In this document: positions 48,191-58,690 of the stretch, one piece after another
How positions within the stretch are numbered: the stretch's first letter is position 1
Layout: each line of letters opens with the position of its first letter
NCBI GenBank assembly: GCA_963669155.1
Contig: OZ022582.1
Location: forward strand, 27,812,273-27,876,272
Origin: Arbacia lixula
Lineage: Eukaryota > Echinodermata > Echinoidea > Arbacioida > Arbaciidae
Reading direction: 5' to 3'
DNA: 64,000 nt
Made by a program: the position numbers and the translations under genes
The notes under the pieces: generated by a model
Database searches by the model: none
The model's input: only the letters and a program-made list of their open reading frames with translations
Told to the model about the DNA's origin: nothing

Positions 48191-50853
48191 GTGAGTTGGT
48201 TTTATCTTAACAACGTGACCATTAGTATGGGGGATACAACTTATATAGCCATAGTAACCAGAAGTGGTCAAAGGTCAACTCAACATCATTCTAAAATGCC
48301 TGGTATAGGAGATAATTCATTTTTGTAGTCATTGGACGGGAACATGCACAACTATATATATCATGTCAATTGAATTCAACTTCATTTCACTCAATGCACT
48401 ATACAGTAAAACAATACACATGTATATACACATGAACATGAATACATATATAAAACACAGAAAAAAAATATATTGCTTGAGAGAGTAGCAAACGGGAAGG
48501 AGTAAACTTAGAAAGGGCCAACCCTAAAAAAGATAGTGATAGTTTAAATCTGATAGTGAGACAACAACGAACATAGAACTAGAACAAAACATAGTACATT
48601 ACAATGCAATGACAAGGAGCTCTATCTCTCCTTACGTCTACACGTATTTGTTTAGGCAGGGTGGGAAGGACTATGTAGTTCACTTCATGTATACATGTAT
48701 GTGGTTCATTTCTTGAGAGCGGTAAATATGTTAAGAGAGGGACAGATAGAACGAGAGTGCGATGAAGGGAGAAGGAGAGAGAGAGAAAGAGAAAGAGAAA
48801 GAGAGAGAGATAGATAGAGAGAGAGAGAGAGAGGTGGATAATTAAAATAAATGGAATGAAATGAGATCACAGTTAAAAACGTTAGCTAGCTTTTTAAGAA
48901 TTAGATCTTTCCTTGAACGCAGACAGTAAAGAACATGATGAATAGAAATGGAGAGTAGATGCGGATAAGAGATAAAGCGAACACAGTGTCTTATTTGCAA
49001 ACGTTATATTAAAGACCTTTCTGAGCGTATTGCATGAAGACACTAAAGACTATTGTAAGCTTTGTCAAACGCAATAATTTAATGGGGATTATAAAGTAGC
49101 TCACCCGGGCGACTTTAATCCGTCTTTTGTGTCATCGCCGATCCTTAGACAAAACGGGTCAAGCTTTTCATACTACATGTACTTCGTAAACGCAAGAAAG
49201 CTTATCTTCGTTGGTAATATATTGTACACATGTGTACACATGTGCACTGTTTGGTAATTTCTATTGGAGTAAGGATTGCCGTCAGAATTGCATTTTTGCA
49301 CTCGTATGATCACAACAATACCACAATGATAATCTGGCTGCGTTGATTTGATACAGATTGATAATCCGCATACAAAATACACAGTACTCCTATCTACAAA
49401 TGACAGGTCCATAAGGTTGCTTTATCACGGATAAGAACATTGTTAAAGGGAATATACTGTACTGGGAAGACAAAAAAAAAAAAACCTTCAAAAGGTGACC
49501 GTGAGCAATCTTCTCACCAATTGTCTTAAAGTCATGTATTGTCCATTTTAGAAACTTGCTGAAAGTGATTTGCCCTCAAATTATCCACATTTGCAGTTAT
49601 GAATGATTGTTAGTGAAATCCTCAAAATGTTCGGGCCGCACATTTTGAGGACTTGTGATTTAACCACTAATTACTCCAAATGTGGATAATGTGAGGGCCA
49701 AATAACTTTCAGCAAGTTTCTAAAATGGACAATACATGACTTTAAGACAATTGGTGAGAAGATTGCTCACGATCAACTTCTGAAGGCCTTTTTGTCTTCC
49801 CAGTACAGTATATTTCCTTTAATATCCTGTCATTGAGTCTTATAATGTGCTGCCTGCCAACAATCAGTGACAGATCAAAGTCTGGTTGGGCAATGACCCA
49901 CTACTCCACAACATTCACACTGATTGACACCCAGGGTCTACACCAAAACGCAAAGAGAGCAAAGATCTCGAGTAGCTCAGTTGCAAAGTCAGCTGCATGT
50001 CATTTATATCTGTCCACAATGCGTATTTCTTTTTGTAGTCCTTGGATTGTATTATGCGCAACTCTCCTGCAAAAGTATTCGTTTTACTCTTACAAAGCTG
50101 GTTAATTAATACTGTTGGATTAAGTCACAAAATGTCCATTGGTCGAGTACCATGGGATACCATGGTCACCTAGTTTCAAACCGGATTATTAAGCACGCAC
50201 AGAGGTGCGGCGTTGAAACAACATGGCATTATAAAACTCTTAATGACTTTCTCGGCGTTGTGAATTAAAGCGTTGACTTCATGACTTCAGGTTTTCAACG
50301 TTAATTCATAAGCTAGGATGTGCACATGTGCATCTTAAAAGATCTTATTATGCAGAGTGTTATTCTTCCAAGCTCCAATACAGTTTGCAATGATTGTTGT
50401 ATTTTCAGAAACTAACGCACACAAAACAGAAACCCATATACGTTTTGTAACAATGAAATATAACTTTCTGATTATCGCAGAACCGTTACTATATTTTCAG
50501 CACACTTGTTCTCTCATTCTTTTTCTTTTTCTGTATAACTACTTTTATGACGAGCATACAACTTCCTCACCACAGTCTCCTTCTAATTTCCATTTCATTT
50601 AATTTATTTTTCGTTTACTAAAACTAAAAACATATCATGTAAGTGCAATATAATAAAACTAAAATACGCCTCTCCTCTTCTCACTTTTTCCTTTCCCCTT
50701 AAACCTCATAAGTGGACCAAATGTCATGAGAGCATACAACCACACTGTGTTATCTATTTCATAAAGAGTATCTAATAGTGTAATCTTGTCACGTCAACAG
50801 CCTCATAATATTAAATCATTATGTCGTTGTTTTCTTTCCCTTTGATCTTTCAG
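48191..50853 (+). other. TEX26-like intron 2
   Basis: 2663 bp. Contains a GA microsatellite (about 48770-48832) and the palindromic MITE at 49443-49822. The rest is unique AT-rich sequence. Confidence 0.7.
49443..49822. mobile_element. 380-bp palindromic MITE with TTAA ends
   Basis: The left end TTAAAGGGAATATACTGTAC and right end GTACAGTATATTTCCTTTAA are inverted. The arms of about 180 bp pair along their whole length to a centre at about 49634, where CCTCAAAATGT meets ACATTTTGAGG. The TTAA termini suggest piggyBac-type or related target choice. It lies in intron 2 of the TEX26-like gene. Confidence 0.87.
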
Positions 50854-50950
50854 CGCGACCCGGAACTCCGGGTGCAAGGGTCAAGAAGGCGGTGACGTCA
50901 TACCGGCAGGACTACCCGAGTAAACCTTTCACCTATCATCCCAATGCAAG
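50854..50950 (+). CDS. TEX26: TEX26-like protein, exon 3 (residues 95-127)
   Basis: The acceptor TTTGATCTTTCAG (phase 1) and donor AAG|GTGCGT (phase 2) are good. It carries the first T-S-Y-x-x-D-Y motif, TSYRQDYPSKPF, at residues 109-120. The exon is GC-rich against an AT-rich background, as expected for real coding sequence. Confidence 0.77.
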
Positions 50951-51543
50951 GTGCGTGTACATGCATGTACTTCGATTTTTACTTTCTAAATGTTTAGTAA
51001 CCTGTATGAGAGATCTTCCAACACGAAACAGATAACAATAAATATTGGAAGACAAATCGAAATTGTGATCACTGTTAATAAATAAATTTGATGGAAAATT
51101 CACAGCCACCTTCAACCTCTTTTCCCCTTCCCTTCCTTCAAGATCTACTATAGACAATGCTCTCGCGAGATAATATGTACAACATTAGCAGTAGTGTGAT
51201 TGCTTGTTATCTATAAAGTGTTCTTCGTCATGTTTATCAATTAAATACCGTATAGTGAATACTAGCAATGGGATCTGGTATTTGTTAAATCCCGGCTAGT
51301 TATGATATGTCATCAGCTTCGCTCTACTTTGTGAATGCTCTCGCGTATACGCAGAGCAAACACTACCGTCTGTTTGTCTTGCTCTGTTTCGTTTGCACTC
51401 ACCGTTTGTTTCTTTGCTTTCTCTCCTAGTTTTGGTGTGTGTGTGTTTTATACAATGGCGAGCTGCCAAGGCAACTGGTCAAAACAAGAACACTATTGTG
51501 ATTAACCCTATTGGTGAATGCATGTAGCTCTGTCGTACTTGGT

Positions 51544-52142
51544 CAGGGGTGACCAGATTTAAAAAAAAAAATTAACGAAGAGTGTGTTTGCAAAAGGAGT
51601 TAGATCCACTTTGGAACATTCTGAAAAAAATCTCCCATATTGCAATATTCTGATGCAAAACTTGTCATGATAAACTATCCTACCATGTGAACATAAAAAT
51701 TGGGTATAAAAGAAATCTACCTGTCCTCATATTTTTAAAATGTTTTTTTTTTTCTTCAAAAATTTACCTTTGGGAATCTTACTCTTTTTGCAAACAAACT
51801 GAAATGGATCTAATCCCTTTTGCAAAAAAAATGAATTTTCTTTGCCATCTTTGTTCACCTTTTAATGGGGATTTCAATTTTTCTTTGGTATCAGCTTATA
51901 GAGCTATACTTCAAATCTAAACACTGAGAAAAAAAATCAAGTTTGATGAAAAATGGATCCAACACCTTTTGCAAATGAGCTCTTCAAAATGGACACTCCG
52001 TGCGAGGGAGGGTGTAGGAGAGGGTGTCGCCCCTCCCACGGCAAGAACTCTTTTGAAAATGGGGTACTAGAACTTGCATTTTGGTGCACTCTAAAAGTGT
52101 ATTTTACTGACTTTCCAAAATACGGGACGTCTGGTCACCCTG
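51544..52142. mobile_element. hAT-like MITE, 599 bp
   Basis: The left end CAGGGGTGACCAGA and the right end TCTGGTCACCCTG are inverted repeats with CAGGG termini. Internal inverted segments are TTTGCAAAAGG-TTAGATCCA (about 51588-51610) and its complement near 51805-51830, with a third related copy near 51953-51976. The flanking 8-mers TACTTGGT and TGATAGGT match at five of eight positions, so the target duplication is doubtful. Confidence 0.65.
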
Positions 52143-52192
52143 TGATAGGTCCTAAAAAAACATTTGAAATTTTGAGAAATAACAAAACATAA

Positions 52193-52488
52193 AATACAAC
52201 TCGAATGAAGCTAAAATTGACACATCATGAAGTCAAAGGAGTTAAAAAAATATTTTGAGAGGCAGGTTTTCATGACATTTCGTCAATTATCATGTTTTTA
52301 ATAATCCTTGGAATATTTAATGAGATTTACACTTTTTAACAAGTTTGGACCTAAACATATTTTGTGTGTATCAGAAAATGGAAAAAGAAACAAAAAGTGA
52401 TTGATAAAATGTCACAATATCTGCTTCTAAAAAAAAATAAATCCCTTGACTTTATGATGTGTCAGGTTTAGCTTGATTCGAGTTGTAA
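52193..52488. mobile_element. 296-bp MITE with ~55-bp terminal inverted repeats
   Basis: The left arm TACAACTCGAATGAAGCTAA continues into TGACACATCATGAAGTCAA. The right arm is the reverse complement with a few mismatches, ending TTAGCTTGATTCGAGTTGTA. It has no coding capacity and sits 50 bp after the hAT-like MITE. Confidence 0.85.
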
Positions 52489-52674
52489 CTTATTTTCAAC
52501 TATTTTACAAAAAAAAGTTTTAAAAAATTGCGTATAAGGGGTTTAGCTTTATTAAACGACCACTCTAACCGATGTTCTTTGCGATATGTGCGTATTGTGC
52601 AAGTATGCATCAATGGCGTATTACAGACCCTGGGCCAACTAATTGATTTATATATCGATATCATTGACGACCAG

Positions 52675-52843
52675 ACCGAGCACGACGAACACGGCTTACC
52701 GGACATCGTTCGACCCCCGAGGCCCGATCGGCCAGACCCACTCTCACGACGTCCACGGCGACAAGGGGTACAACAAGGCGGAGCCTTACCTACGGACAGG
52801 CTCGGCGTCCGGGGCCAGGAAGAATAACCCTCATCCATTTCAG
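52675..52843 (+). CDS. TEX26: TEX26-like protein, exon 4 (residues 127-183)
   Basis: The acceptor GACGACCAG (phase 2) has a weak pyrimidine tract; the donor is CAG|GTAAGA in phase 0. It holds the second repeat, TAYRTSFDPRG (residues 133-143), then a His/Gly/Asn-rich linker ending KNNPHPFQ. The acceptor position is fixed by the phase of exon 3 and by the conserved repeat. Confidence 0.72.
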
Positions 52844-52852
52844 GTAAGAAGG

Positions 52853-52885
52853 AGGAGGGGAAGGGGGGGGGGGGCAGAGAGAGGC

Positions 52886-52923
<38 letters not shown>

Positions 52924-53007
52924 GCAGAGAGAGAGAGACAGAGAGGGAGAGATCGAGTTCGAGAAAGATCGAGAGAGACAGATAGACAGAGAGAGAGACA
53001 GAGAGAA

Positions 53008-53038
<31 letters not shown>

Positions 53039-53092
53039 CAGACAGACAGAGATAAAGAGAGAGAGAGACAGACAGACAGACAGAGATAAAGA

Positions 53093-53144
<52 letters not shown>

Positions 53145-53160
53145 CATAGGGGGGTGGGGA
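52853..53160 (+). repeat. GA/GACA-rich microsatellite next to a splice donor
   Basis: About 300 bp of purine-rich GAGA and GACA units beginning with a G run, starting about 10 bp downstream of the exon 4 donor. Confidence 0.93.
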
Positions 53161-53988
53161 GAAAATGAAGATCATGAAAATTAGTTGTCCAAGTAAAATT
53201 CTTACTCGTGTCAATTCATACGATTGATAAATGAAATCAAGCAATATTCCAATGCAATACAGGCGATTTATCACTCAAAACACACGTTTGTTTGCTCTAT
53301 ATATAAACAATATGATAGAATTGATGTCATAAAAAATGACACAACAAACAAATCTAAGAGAGCGAAAGGCGATCATTATATAGAAACAATCCATTTTGAT
53401 ACCGTGAAAATTGGAATACATATACAGACTGGACGTATTTACCAAACATTGTATTCAACCAATGGTGGAAGTGAAATATTATAGAAATATAACAGGCCTA
53501 TAGGCCTATTAAAAATGTGCTTGTATGAATTGTACAATACCTACCATATGTCTAGAAATATCATTCATTATTGATAATTTCTTTGTCATTTCACCAACGC
53601 AACTTAATCCTAGAAAGACATCGTTGCAATCCATGAGTTTGATGTAGAGTCTATCAGTATACCCATGCTGGAAGGGCGTACGTTGAGACAGTGTGTATGA
53701 GTCTTTGCACGCAGACTACTAGTATTGTCCGAAGGTCCATACACATACACACACACAACAACCGAGTGTGTATCAGAATCACAAACGCACGCATACACAA
53801 TACACACACATTCTGTACAGTACCAATGCATTGCATCTACACACAATGGAGTTACAGTTTGTATACTTTCATACACACTCGTACTCATGCACACACAACC
53901 ACACACACACAATCAATAATACACAGAGCATGCAGTACATAGCGCTCGATTTTACGTATCCTACATTGTGCCCACTCCGTCGGCGGGA

Positions 53989-54070
53989 GCTGTGATGGCC
54001 GAGTGGTTAAGGCGTTGGACTTGAAATCCAATGGGGTCTCCCCGCGCAGGTTCGAACCCTGCTCGCAGCG
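53989..54070 (+). tRNA. tRNA-Ser(UGA), intronic and sense
   Basis: An 82-nt cloverleaf. Acceptor GCTGTGA pairs with TCGCAGC (one T-G pair), leaving discriminator G. A-box TGGCCGAGTGG and B-box GGTTCGAACCC are intact. The anticodon arm has a GGACTTGAAATCC-type stem-loop with anticodon TGA. The variable arm GGGGTCTCCCC is long, as required for serine. There is no CCA and no intron, as expected for a nuclear tRNA. A T run after the gene (TCGTTTTGATTTTTT) can terminate Pol III. It decodes UCA codons and lies in intron 4 of the TEX26-like gene. Confidence 0.96.
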
Positions 54071-54870
54071 TCAATCGTTTTGATTTTTTGCTCTTGCATT
54101 CATTTATCTTCCTTTGTTCTTTTTGGATTTTTTTTGTTTCTTTCATTTGTTTATGGTCACAATTTTTACTTTTCTCATTTTCCCATCGTCAATAAATTGA
54201 TGAATCAGAAAATCGATTTTTTTTTCTCTCTAAAAAATAAATAATTATTTAGGACTTTAGGCAAGCACGCTATGTACATGTATTATCTGCAATGAAAGAA
54301 CAAATCATAAATAACTTGTAATTAATTTGTAATGAAGTATTTCCCAGAACTATTAATAAGAACAAACAATACAAACACAACTTGACAAACATAAATCACA
54401 GAAATACATTATATACTACAAAAATAGTAATTTTAATAATAATGCTGACACTGCGGAGGGGTCCAAAAAAGCAGAGCTTGTCAACTCTTCCCCTTAAAAA
54501 CGATTAAGAAAATATTCATAAGGAAATTAAAATCTGGTAGGAGATGTCTGCTTAGTTAAAATGAAAAATTTTAATGAAAAATGTACAGTCGGAACAAATG
54601 AGTGTCAGAAGTAGGCTATATTTTTACTTTAATTTTATCTTTTTTTTTAAAAGAAAAATCTAAATGAACAGAAAGAGTGATATCAGACTTTAATCATTAT
54701 CTATTCGGCAAAACGAGAACAGTACAGGACAAAACCATGATAACAGTGTGATAAATGCAATTTATAATCAAAGAAAAGTATCATTAAAATAATTATATAA
54801 TGATTGGCCGAGAATCATCATTGACCATGGGATCCCCCCCCCCCCATGAAAAGATTACATACATTTTATT

Positions 54871-54973
54871 AAATGTTCTTTGAATGTGTCCATGGTGACA
54901 GTGTACTAATAAATACTATTAAGAGAATATTAAAACTTTCGGTAACACCTTGTGGTTGTTTTCTTTCGGATAA
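54871..54973 (+). repeat. dispersed repeat, copy 1
   Basis: Shares AAATGTTCTTTGAAT, GTACTAATAAATACTATT, TTTCGGTAACACC and TTCTTTCGGATA with 61825-61925 in the same orientation. No terminal structure recognised. Confidence 0.8.
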
Positions 54974-55489
54974 TTGACCCACTTATGGGTGAAGAAAGGA
55001 AAAGGAAAGTGAAAAAGAGAAGAGGTGATTTGTATATTTTATAACACTTGCACAAGAATTATATACTATTTTCTAAATATTATTTATTAATACATTTTAT
55101 TGTTGTTATCATATAGTACACAAATGTACACATAAATGTAGTGCATCTAAAGTGTTATCTCTATCCCCCTCTGTGTTGTGAAAAAAAAATGAAACTACTA
55201 AAATGATCTTACAAGTGCAAGTAATAATCAAGAAGAGTGATAACTCGGAACTTTTATTTATTCAAAGGACAATGGCATGAAGACGGCAAAAGCAAAAAGG
55301 AAGAAGCAAAATATACATGTAGATGTAGTACCATTTACATGTGTATGTTACGGTTTGCATGGTGATGTCTGTTTACATCTTTATCAATAATTGTGTTTTA
55401 ATACAGGACGGAAAATCAAAAAGAAAAAAAAACAAGCTATGAGTATAAAACATATATGTATGTATGATATTTGTCTGTTTACATATATG

Positions 55490-55731
55490 GCCTTCTCAAC
55501 ATTATTGCCTGTACTGTGCAATGCTTTGCACCTCGGGAGGTTCTCTCCCTCCTCTCCCTCCTGTTCTTTCTGTATTATGTAAACTTTTGTTGTTCCAATG
55601 CACTGTTGTGTTTTCTTTGTGTGTCTTTTGTAATTTTATGTCATTCTTCTGTATCTTCTTGCCAGTGGAGGCCAATTTTTTGTATTTTTATATAGACACT
55701 AAAGTTGAATCTTGAATCTTGAATCTTGACG
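55490..55731 (+). mobile_element. LINE 3' end with (TTGAATC)n tail
   Basis: A T-rich non-coding stretch ends in ACTAAAGTTGAATC followed by further TTGAATC copies (55703-55727). Such heptamer tails are typical of CR1/L2-like LINE 3' ends. No reverse transcriptase codons remain, so the 5' boundary is a guess. Confidence 0.5.
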
Positions 55732-55768
55732 ATGAATTTTTTTATAAACTTTTTTTTTTCTCCTGCAG

Positions 55769-55916
55769 TCTTTCATGGTCTGGAAGTTACCGAAGGATGC
55801 GCAGAAGGATCATCAACAGCTATACCCCTACCCCCTCACCGATCAGATGCTGGAGGAGATCATGAGAGACAAGTCTCTGTCCACCTACCAAACAGACTAC
55901 CTCGGCATCCCTCAGG
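55769..55916 (+). CDS. TEX26: TEX26-like protein, exon 5 (residues 184-233)
   Basis: A strong acceptor (T run then CTCCTGCAG, phase 0) and G|GTGAGT donor (phase 1). It carries the SFMVWKLPKDAQ block (184-195), the strongest resemblance to TEX26, then a helix and the third repeat STYQTDYLGIPQ (221-232). Confidence 0.8.
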
Positions 55917-56079
55917 GTGAGTTACCATGGTGATGATGGTGGTGGTGGGAATGATGATGATGATTATTACAACTGTGTATGACACATCTTCAGTAATTAT
56001 CTTCACTGATATATACTATACCTTGTATTATTATTTAACAGGGGCCAGAATGAAAATTTTCCCAGAATATTCACACCCC

Positions 56080-56168
<89 letters not shown>

Positions 56169-56355
56169 AAATGGAAAAAGAAAAAAATAAATCTGAATAA
56201 ACTTGGAAAAATAAAATAAAAAATGTTCGTTCATGACAAAGTATTTGAGTTATTATTAGATACAAATGTGAATTGTACAGGCAAATATGAAATACCAAGT
56301 TTAGCATTTCAGCAATACGTGTTATGGTTCTTATTTTTCGAATGTTCGTTTCTAG
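55917..56355 (+). other. TEX26-like intron 5 with GA microsatellite
   Basis: 439 bp. A pure (GA)n run of about 80 bp occupies 56083-56166. Confidence 0.8.
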
Positions 56356-56532
56356 GTTACCAGATGCGAACGGCTTTGGAGGGTTACGTGGACTGGCGGG
56401 AAAAGGTTCCGTACAGCCATGAATCGACCTCACGGGCCATCTACCAAGCTCCCAAACAACAGAGGGCGCTATCCAACAATACCACTCGGTTTGGTTGCAA
56501 CCGAAACATCCACACCGCCTCAACAGGCATCA
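56356..56532 (+). CDS. TEX26: TEX26-like protein, exon 6 (residues 233-292)
   Basis: Acceptor CGTTTCTAG, donor ATCA|GTAAGT, both phase 1. Encodes GYVDWREKVPYSHESTSRAI (residues 242-261) then TTRFGCNRNIHTASTGI. The YVDW and FGC blocks align in order with vertebrate TEX26 as I recall it. The block is Arg/Asn/Gln-rich without hydrophobic segments, which fits a filament-associated protein. Confidence 0.8.
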
Positions 56533-57207
56533 GTAAGTGTTTTTGGTTTCTTTTACCCCCTTTGTTTTCATCGTGCAATTACATTTTTGATTTGGGGGGA
56601 TTGCTGGAGTTTTAAAACATCGATTTTTTTAAGACTCCTTCCTCAAATCATACTGCGTAGAAATACATTATAATCAGTCATTTAATTCTCCAGGATTGGA
56701 TTGAGCTGAGGATTAGAGCAAGGGTTATTGTTGGTGTGATTTTCTCTCATATGGGATAGAGGACAACAATGTAAGCAATTTGGACAGTAGGTACTCAATG
56801 AATACTTTTGAAATGTACATGCATAATTATTAACAATTAGGCTGAGGGCTTGAGACCGTTTTGTGCCCTCCTCTCATGTCCTAACAGAATGAGTCTCAGC
56901 AATAATACGACAGATAATAGGACAGATATATTATATATAATTATGATTATACAAAAATAAACACACTATTACATTCTCTCAAAAGACAATTGGGTTTTAA
57001 GATTGATTTAATATATTACATGAAAAACAGTATTAAGACCAAATTATCTTTCGAGATAATGTCAGGTATCAGAACGATTGACAAAATACGAAATCAATAA
57101 CCTGCGCTTGTCGATGTCAACACATCAGTCTATCAGTTAAATTTTTGCGATTGATAATATGTTTGTAATCTGAATGTTTTCTTCTCTTGTTTCCTGTTAA
57201 TCTCTAG
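56533..57207 (+). other. TEX26-like intron 6
   Basis: 675 bp of AT-rich unique sequence with TTAATCTCTAG acceptor. Nothing further seen. Confidence 0.75.
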
Positions 57208-57360
57208 TCCCGAATACGAATCGTCACGAGATGCACCTGCGTAAGGCAACGAGCTACGACCATTTCTACAACAAGCCTTTCAAACCCGGTACAGAGCAAC
57301 TCAGTAAAGCCCTAGCTAAGGGAAAACTGGACGAATATCTACGGCTCGCTGATGAGAAAG
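57208..57360 (+). CDS. TEX26: TEX26-like protein, exon 7 (residues 292-343)
   Basis: Phase 1 at both ends (donor AAAG|GTATAT). Carries the fourth repeat ATSYDHFYNKPFKPG (305-319), then a helix ending GKLDEYLRLADEK (330-342), matching the K-x-x-E-Y-L-x-x-L region near the TEX26 C-terminus. Confidence 0.8.
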
Positions 57361-58028
57361 GTATATACACTGGATTTACTGAAGTTTATTCGCTTTTATA
57401 TCTTTTTGATGATTATTCAAGCACCAATGAGGAGTTTTTGCAGTCGCCATTCCCATTGGGCAGTGCGTAGTCTGGCAAAAAGGTTCATGTTTCTTATCAT
57501 TCACAAATGAGAATGCAGTGTCTGTCCTTCCAGTTGTACTATGAATCTACTTTTCGAGACATTAAAGCAAAACAGAAACATGAAAGTAGTGTACAAATCA
57601 TAATAACTTGAAATACATTAGCCACAATAATGTTTAAGCTCATATAATTTCGCCACTGAAACTATTTCAAATTCAAAAGAAAAATATATGTTTGCTCTGT
57701 GTTGACTAGTTGTTAAAAGAGCAGTAAATATAGTATATGAGCTGCTAAACTGTTTAATTTTTTATACGCCGTCGATGCATTCTGCCAGATAATAAACAAG
57801 TGGCATTTGGTCTAGAAGACAAAGTGTTAACATACAGTATCTCTCATCTCAAAATTAGACGGCATCATCATACAAAAGTCGAGGTGGACATAAACCTTCA
57901 TCTTTTGATTATGATGCGTGGTCCAGAATTAATTTCAATTTGTCACATCTATTTTCTTGCTTGTGGCTACGTCGATTTTCAAGTTTCTGTTAACTTATTT
58001 TATATTTAATTTGTTGTCCCTTTTTCAG
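57361..58028 (+). other. TEX26-like intron 7
   Basis: 668 bp, unique sequence, acceptor TCCCTTTTTCAG. No embedded feature seen. Confidence 0.75.
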
Positions 58029-58192
58029 ATCGAGACGCAATCCATTCGATGATGCGTAAGCTGAAAACGCAGCCTAAGGAGCCGCAGGAAGTTGAGACAG
58101 CCCGCCTGGCCGGTCGGCCTCCGAACCGCCCTCTCACCGCTAAACCCATCCCCAAATTCGGCTGGATGTCGTCATGGACCGGACCACTTTGA
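58029..58192 (+). CDS. TEX26: TEX26-like protein, exon 8 (residues 343-396, stop)
   Basis: Completes DRDAIHSMMRKLKTQ, equivalent to the D-R-x-x-I-x-x-x-x-R helix that ends vertebrate TEX26. It then adds about 40 Pro/Arg-rich residues finishing FGWMSSWTGPL before TGA (58190-58192). A possible AATAAA lies far downstream at 59878-59883; no closer one is obvious. Confidence 0.78.
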
Positions 58193-58223
58193 TTAAACAC
58201 ATAGATTTGTTTTTATAGAATCG

Positions 58224-58315
58224 TTAACCCTTTGTGTGTTAGAGAAAGACATTCTTGTTTGGATTTCTGTACATTAATGATGACAAAATACATATGTGGC
58301 ACACGAAGAGTTTAA
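58224..58315. mobile_element. 92-bp TTAA-ended MITE, family TTAACCCTTTGTGTG
   Basis: The left end TTAACCCTTTGTGTGTTAGA and right end TGTGGCACACGAAGAGTTTAA are imperfect inverted repeats flanked or ended by TTAA. The same terminus recurs at 58611-58690 and, as a single end, near 63793. Confidence 0.65.
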
Positions 58316-58610
58316 TGGAACCGATAGTGGCGTATCAATCAACAATATTTTTCTAGATTTAAATCATCAGTTTGTTTATAATTACACATTTACCAATCCG
58401 TTTTACCCGACATGCATGTCTGCTGTTTTGACAGATGCACACGTCCAGGTGATTAAATTAAGCAGCTTGATTTTCATGAAAATATGAATTTTGTACTACC
58501 CGCCTTCCATACTTAGCACAAAGACTATTAGTAGGTCTGTGCTTGGTGATATTCTATGTTGAGCGATGTGTATGAAATCATCAAAGGTGAGTTATCTTTG
58601 ATTCTTCTTT

Positions 58611-58690
58611 TTAACTCTTTGTGTGCCAGATAGATTGCCGCTAAATAGGATGTGTGTATTACCTGTGTGAAAGGGCACGCAAAGGTTTAA
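58611..58690. mobile_element. 80-bp TTAA-ended MITE, same family
   Basis: The left end TTAACTCTTTGTGTGCCAGA and right end GGGCACGCAAAGGTTTAA are inverted repeats. About 300 bp from the first copy. Confidence 0.65.

Larger units (their letters stand above)
50951..52674 (+). other. TEX26-like intron 3
   Basis: 1724 bp with two MITEs side by side (51544-52142 and 52193-52488), which together make up half of the intron. Confidence 0.75.
52844..55768 (+). other. TEX26-like intron 4
   Basis: 2925 bp, holding a GA-rich array starting about 10 bp after the donor, a CA-rich patch (53745-53915), a tRNA-Ser gene, a dispersed repeat copy (54871-54973) and a LINE 3' tail (55490-55731). Confidence 0.75.

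Noticed and set aside
53961..54146. Minus-strand frame containing a GFEPARGDPIGFQV-like peptide
   Set aside because: It is the antisense reading of the tRNA-Ser gene.
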